Source: an uncultured Eubacteriaceae bacterium
Lineage (GTDB): Bacteria > Bacillota > Clostridia > Lachnospirales > CAG-274
Direction: 5' to 3'
Length of the DNA: 8,013 bases
Assembly: GCA_946534775.1 (NCBI GenBank)
Contig: CAMNCZ010000030.1
Span: forward strand, 1-8,013
Below the pieces are notes generated by a model that saw only the letters and a list, made by a program, of their open reading frames with translations, had not been told where the DNA came from and searched no databases. The position numbers and the translations under genes were made by a program. Position 1 is the stretch's first letter; every line of letters starts with the position of its first letter. Positions 6,070 to 8,013 of the stretch are shown in pieces.

Positions 6070-7899
6070 ATGAAAACCAAACGTGAAGATATTAGAAATA
6101 TAGCAATAATTGCGCACGTTGACCACGGCAAAACAACACTTGTGGATGAACTTTTAAAGCAAAGCGGTACTTTCCGTTCAAACCAGGTCATACGCGAGAG
6201 AGTGATGGACAGCGGCGATATAGAGCGTGAGAGAGGTATCACTATCTTATCAAAAAACACCTCGGTATACTATGAGCATACAAAAATAAACATTGTCGAT
6301 ACACCCGGTCACGCGGATTTCGGCGGTGAGGTAGAGCGTGTGCTTAAAATGGTAAACGGTGTTGTACTGGTGGTAGATGCTTACGAAGGCGCTATGCCCC
6401 AGACGAAGTTCGTTTTAAGAAATGCGCTTTCACTCGGACTGCCCGTTGTTGTGTGCGTAAATAAAATAGATCGCCCCGAGGCACGTCCAAACGAAGTTGT
6501 AGATGAGATACTTGAACTTTTTATGGAACTTGATGCGACAGACGAGCAGCTTGACAGCCCCTTTGTTTTTGCATCGGCAAAACTGGGCAAGGCGGCACTT
6601 GATCCCGATGAGGCGCTTGACGCACCCGATATGAAACCGCTTTTCGATACCATTATCGAGCATATCCCCGCACCCGAGGGCGACCCCGATGCCGACCTTC
6701 AGATGCTTGTCACAACCATAGATTATAACGAATATGTCGGCAAAATAGGTATCGGTAAGATAGAAAACGGTTCGATAAAGGTCAACGACGAGGTCGCTAT
6801 CGTAAATATACACGACCCGCAGAAACTTGATAAAATACGAGTTACCAAGCTTTACGAATATGAGGGTCTTGAAAGGATAGAGGTAAACAGCGCCACTATC
6901 GGTTCTATCGTTGCAGTCAGCGGTATGCCCGATATACATATCGGCGACACTATTGCAGCCGTGGAAAACCCCGTTGCTATCGAGGTAAACAAAATAAGCG
7001 AACCTACGCTGGCAATGACTTTCAGTGTAAACGACAGCCCGTTTGCGGGTCAGGAAGGCAAGTTTGTAACAAGCCGTCATCTCCGTGACAGACTTATGAA
7101 AGAGCTTAATACCGATGTCAGCCTTAAAGTGGAAGATACCGATGTTGCCGAGGCATTCAAGGTAAGTGGCCGCGGCGAACTTCATCTTTCCATACTTATT
7201 GAAACTATGCGCCGCGAGGGCTATGAGTTCCAGGTATCGCGCCCCGAGGTACTTTTCCGCGAGGAAAACGGCAAGCGTATGGAGCCTATGGAACTTGCGA
7301 CTATCGACGTACCCGAGCAGTATGTCGGCGCCGTTATCGAAAAACTCGGCACACGCCGCGGTGAAATGGTAAATATGCAGCCTTCAAACGGCGGTTATAC
7401 CCGTCTTGAATTTAATATACCGGCACGCGGTCTTATCGGCTACAGAAATGAATTTTTGACCGATACGCACGGCGACGGTATTTTAAATACCATTTTTAAC
7501 GGTTACGAGCCTTATAAGGGCGATATAGTAAGCCGTCCGCAGGGTTCGCTTGTGGCTTTTGAAACGGGTGAAGCCGTAACTTACGGCCTTTTCAATGCGC
7601 AGGAGCGCGGCGACCTTTTCATTGGCGCAGGCACAAAGGTGTACTGCGGTATGGTAGTAGGCAGAAATGCCAGAACAGGCGATATGGAAGTTAATGTCTG
7701 CAAGAAAAAGCAGCTTACAAATACCCGTGCTTCGGGCAGCGATGATGCACTTAAACTTACCCCGCACATCGTAATGAGCCTTGAACAGTGCATCGATTTT
7801 ATAACAGATGATGAACTTGTGGAAGTAACCCCCGAAAACCTCAGAATAAGAAAGAAACTTCTTGACCCCGTTGCAAGAAGAAAAGCCGCAAGATGCTGA
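6070..7899 (+). CDS. typA: Ribosome-associated GTPase TypA/BipA
   Basis: TypA (BipA) is a translational GTPase of the EF-G/LepA class. It binds the ribosome and is known for roles in 50S assembly and growth under stress or cold. The 609 residues match the full family length. G-domain motifs are AHVDHGKTT (15-23), the switch region ERERGITI (52-59), DTPGH (77-81), NKID (131-134) and SAK (169-171). Domains II, III and V follow, then the TypA-specific C-terminal part with RGLIGYR (from 453), DTHGDGILN and VTPENLRIRKKLLD near the end. These last motifs separate it from EF-G, EF-4/LepA and Tet(M)-like proteins. The ATG follows a purine-rich GAGAGAG (6060-6066), a modest ribosome binding site. With its own candidate promoter and a strong terminator just downstream, it is probably transcribed alone. 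Confidence 0.97.
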   Translation: MKTKREDIRNIAIIAHVDHGKTTLVDELLKQSGTFRSNQVIRERVMDSGDIERERGITILSKNTSVYYEHTKINIVDTPGHADFGGEVERVLKMVNGVVLVVDAYEGAMPQTKFVLRNALSLGLPVVVCVNKIDRPEARPNEVVDEILELFMELDATDEQLDSPFVFASAKLGKAALDPDEALDAPDMKPLFDTIIEHIPAPEGDPDADLQMLVTTIDYNEYVGKIGIGKIENGSIKVNDEVAIVNIHDPQKLDKIRVTKLYEYEGLERIEVNSATIGSIVAVSGMPDIHIGDTIAAVENPVAIEVNKISEPTLAMTFSVNDSPFAGQEGKFVTSRHLRDRLMKELNTDVSLKVEDTDVAEAFKVSGRGELHLSILIETMRREGYEFQVSRPEVLFREENGKRMEPMELATIDVPEQYVGAVIEKLGTRRGEMVNMQPSNGGYTRLEFNIPARGLIGYRNEFLTDTHGDGILNTIFNGYEPYKGDIVSRPQGSLVAFETGEAVTYGLFNAQERGDLFIGAGTKVYCGMVVGRNARTGDMEVNVCKKKQLTNTRASGSDDALKLTPHIVMSLEQCIDFITDDELVEVTPENLRIRKKLLDPVARRKAARC

Positions 7900-7905
7900 A
7901 TATAT

Positions 7906-7934
7906 AAAAACCGCCTTTTTGGGCGGTTTTTTTT
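7906..7934 (+). terminator. Rho-independent terminator after typA
   Basis: CCGCC (7911-7915) pairs with GGCGG (7922-7926) around a 6-nt loop. The stem is extended by five A-T pairs, and eight T residues (7927-7934) follow. It begins 6 bp after the typA stop codon. The A-run on the left could let it work in the opposite direction as well. Confidence 0.93.
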
Positions 7935-8013
7935 ACTGAGAATTTAAATGATCCGAAATTTATGTTATGGGTAATTAAAGAAATTTTGTAATATGTAATA
8001 AAAACGAAACATT
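7935..8013. other. AT-rich intergenic tail, no gene recognised
   Basis: This 79-bp stretch from the typA terminator to the window edge holds no convincing open reading frame, hairpin or ribosome binding site. It probably belongs to the leader or promoter region of a gene outside the window. I could not pick out a reliable promoter in it. Confidence 0.5.

Noticed and set aside
6430..7185. 251-codon open frame on the minus strand inside typA
   Set aside because: It lies wholly opposite typA. Its translation has no recognisable motif and no ribosome binding site was evident. It looks like a by-product of typA codon usage.
5995..7964. GAAATTTATG occurs at 5995-6004 and again at 7955-7964 on both sides of typA
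   Set aside because: A shared 10-mer in AT-rich DNA can arise by chance, the flanks diverge quickly, and there is no sign of a mobile element or attachment site.
7935..7965. CTGAGA followed by GATCCG, recalling part of a TPP riboswitch
   Set aside because: Only the CTGAGA piece matches. The second conserved block and the pairing arms are missing, and no thiamine gene follows within the window.

Overview
The window reads as a chromosomal stretch from a low- to mid-GC Gram-positive bacterium, most likely a gut-type clostridial Firmicute. The evidence is AGGAG-like ribosome binding sites, coding DNA that hand counts put at roughly 40-58% GC, very AT-rich intergenic gaps, and a characteristic gene set (neopullulanase-like GH13 enzyme, Ade-type adenine deaminase, ThiE, TypA/BipA). 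The species cannot be fixed from this sequence alone. All recognisable genes lie on the + strand.

Layout. (1) Bases 2-1906: a neopullulanase/cyclomaltodextrinase-like glycoside hydrolase whose N-terminus lies outside the window. (2) Bases 1902-1971: a perfect-register array of ten 7-bp AT-rich units that begins over the GH13 stop codon and ends at the ribosome binding site of the next gene. (3) Bases 1987-4228 and on to 5895: a tightly packed run of tatD, a 66-codon small gene, a zeta-toxin-like kinase, thiE and ade. Gaps are 12 and 27 bp or the genes overlap, so they are probably co-transcribed. (4) Bases 5896-6069: an intergenic region with a 17-bp-stem hairpin and a good promoter candidate. 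(5) Bases 6070-7899: typA/bipA, followed by a clear rho-independent terminator. (6) Bases 7935-8013: AT-rich DNA with no recognised gene.

How the genes fit together. Most are housekeeping functions: alpha-glucan degradation, a TatD nuclease, the final coupling step of thiamine phosphate synthesis, adenine salvage to hypoxanthine, and a ribosome-associated GTPase. The odd members are the small gene and zeta-like kinase at 2785-3544. They overlap in the order expected of an antitoxin-toxin pair, and the kinase gene is distinctly more AT-rich than its neighbours. This pair is the best candidate here for something not well described, because the small protein does not resemble the antitoxins I know. 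The rest is ordinary, and I see no CRISPR array, insertion sequence, tRNA or rRNA.
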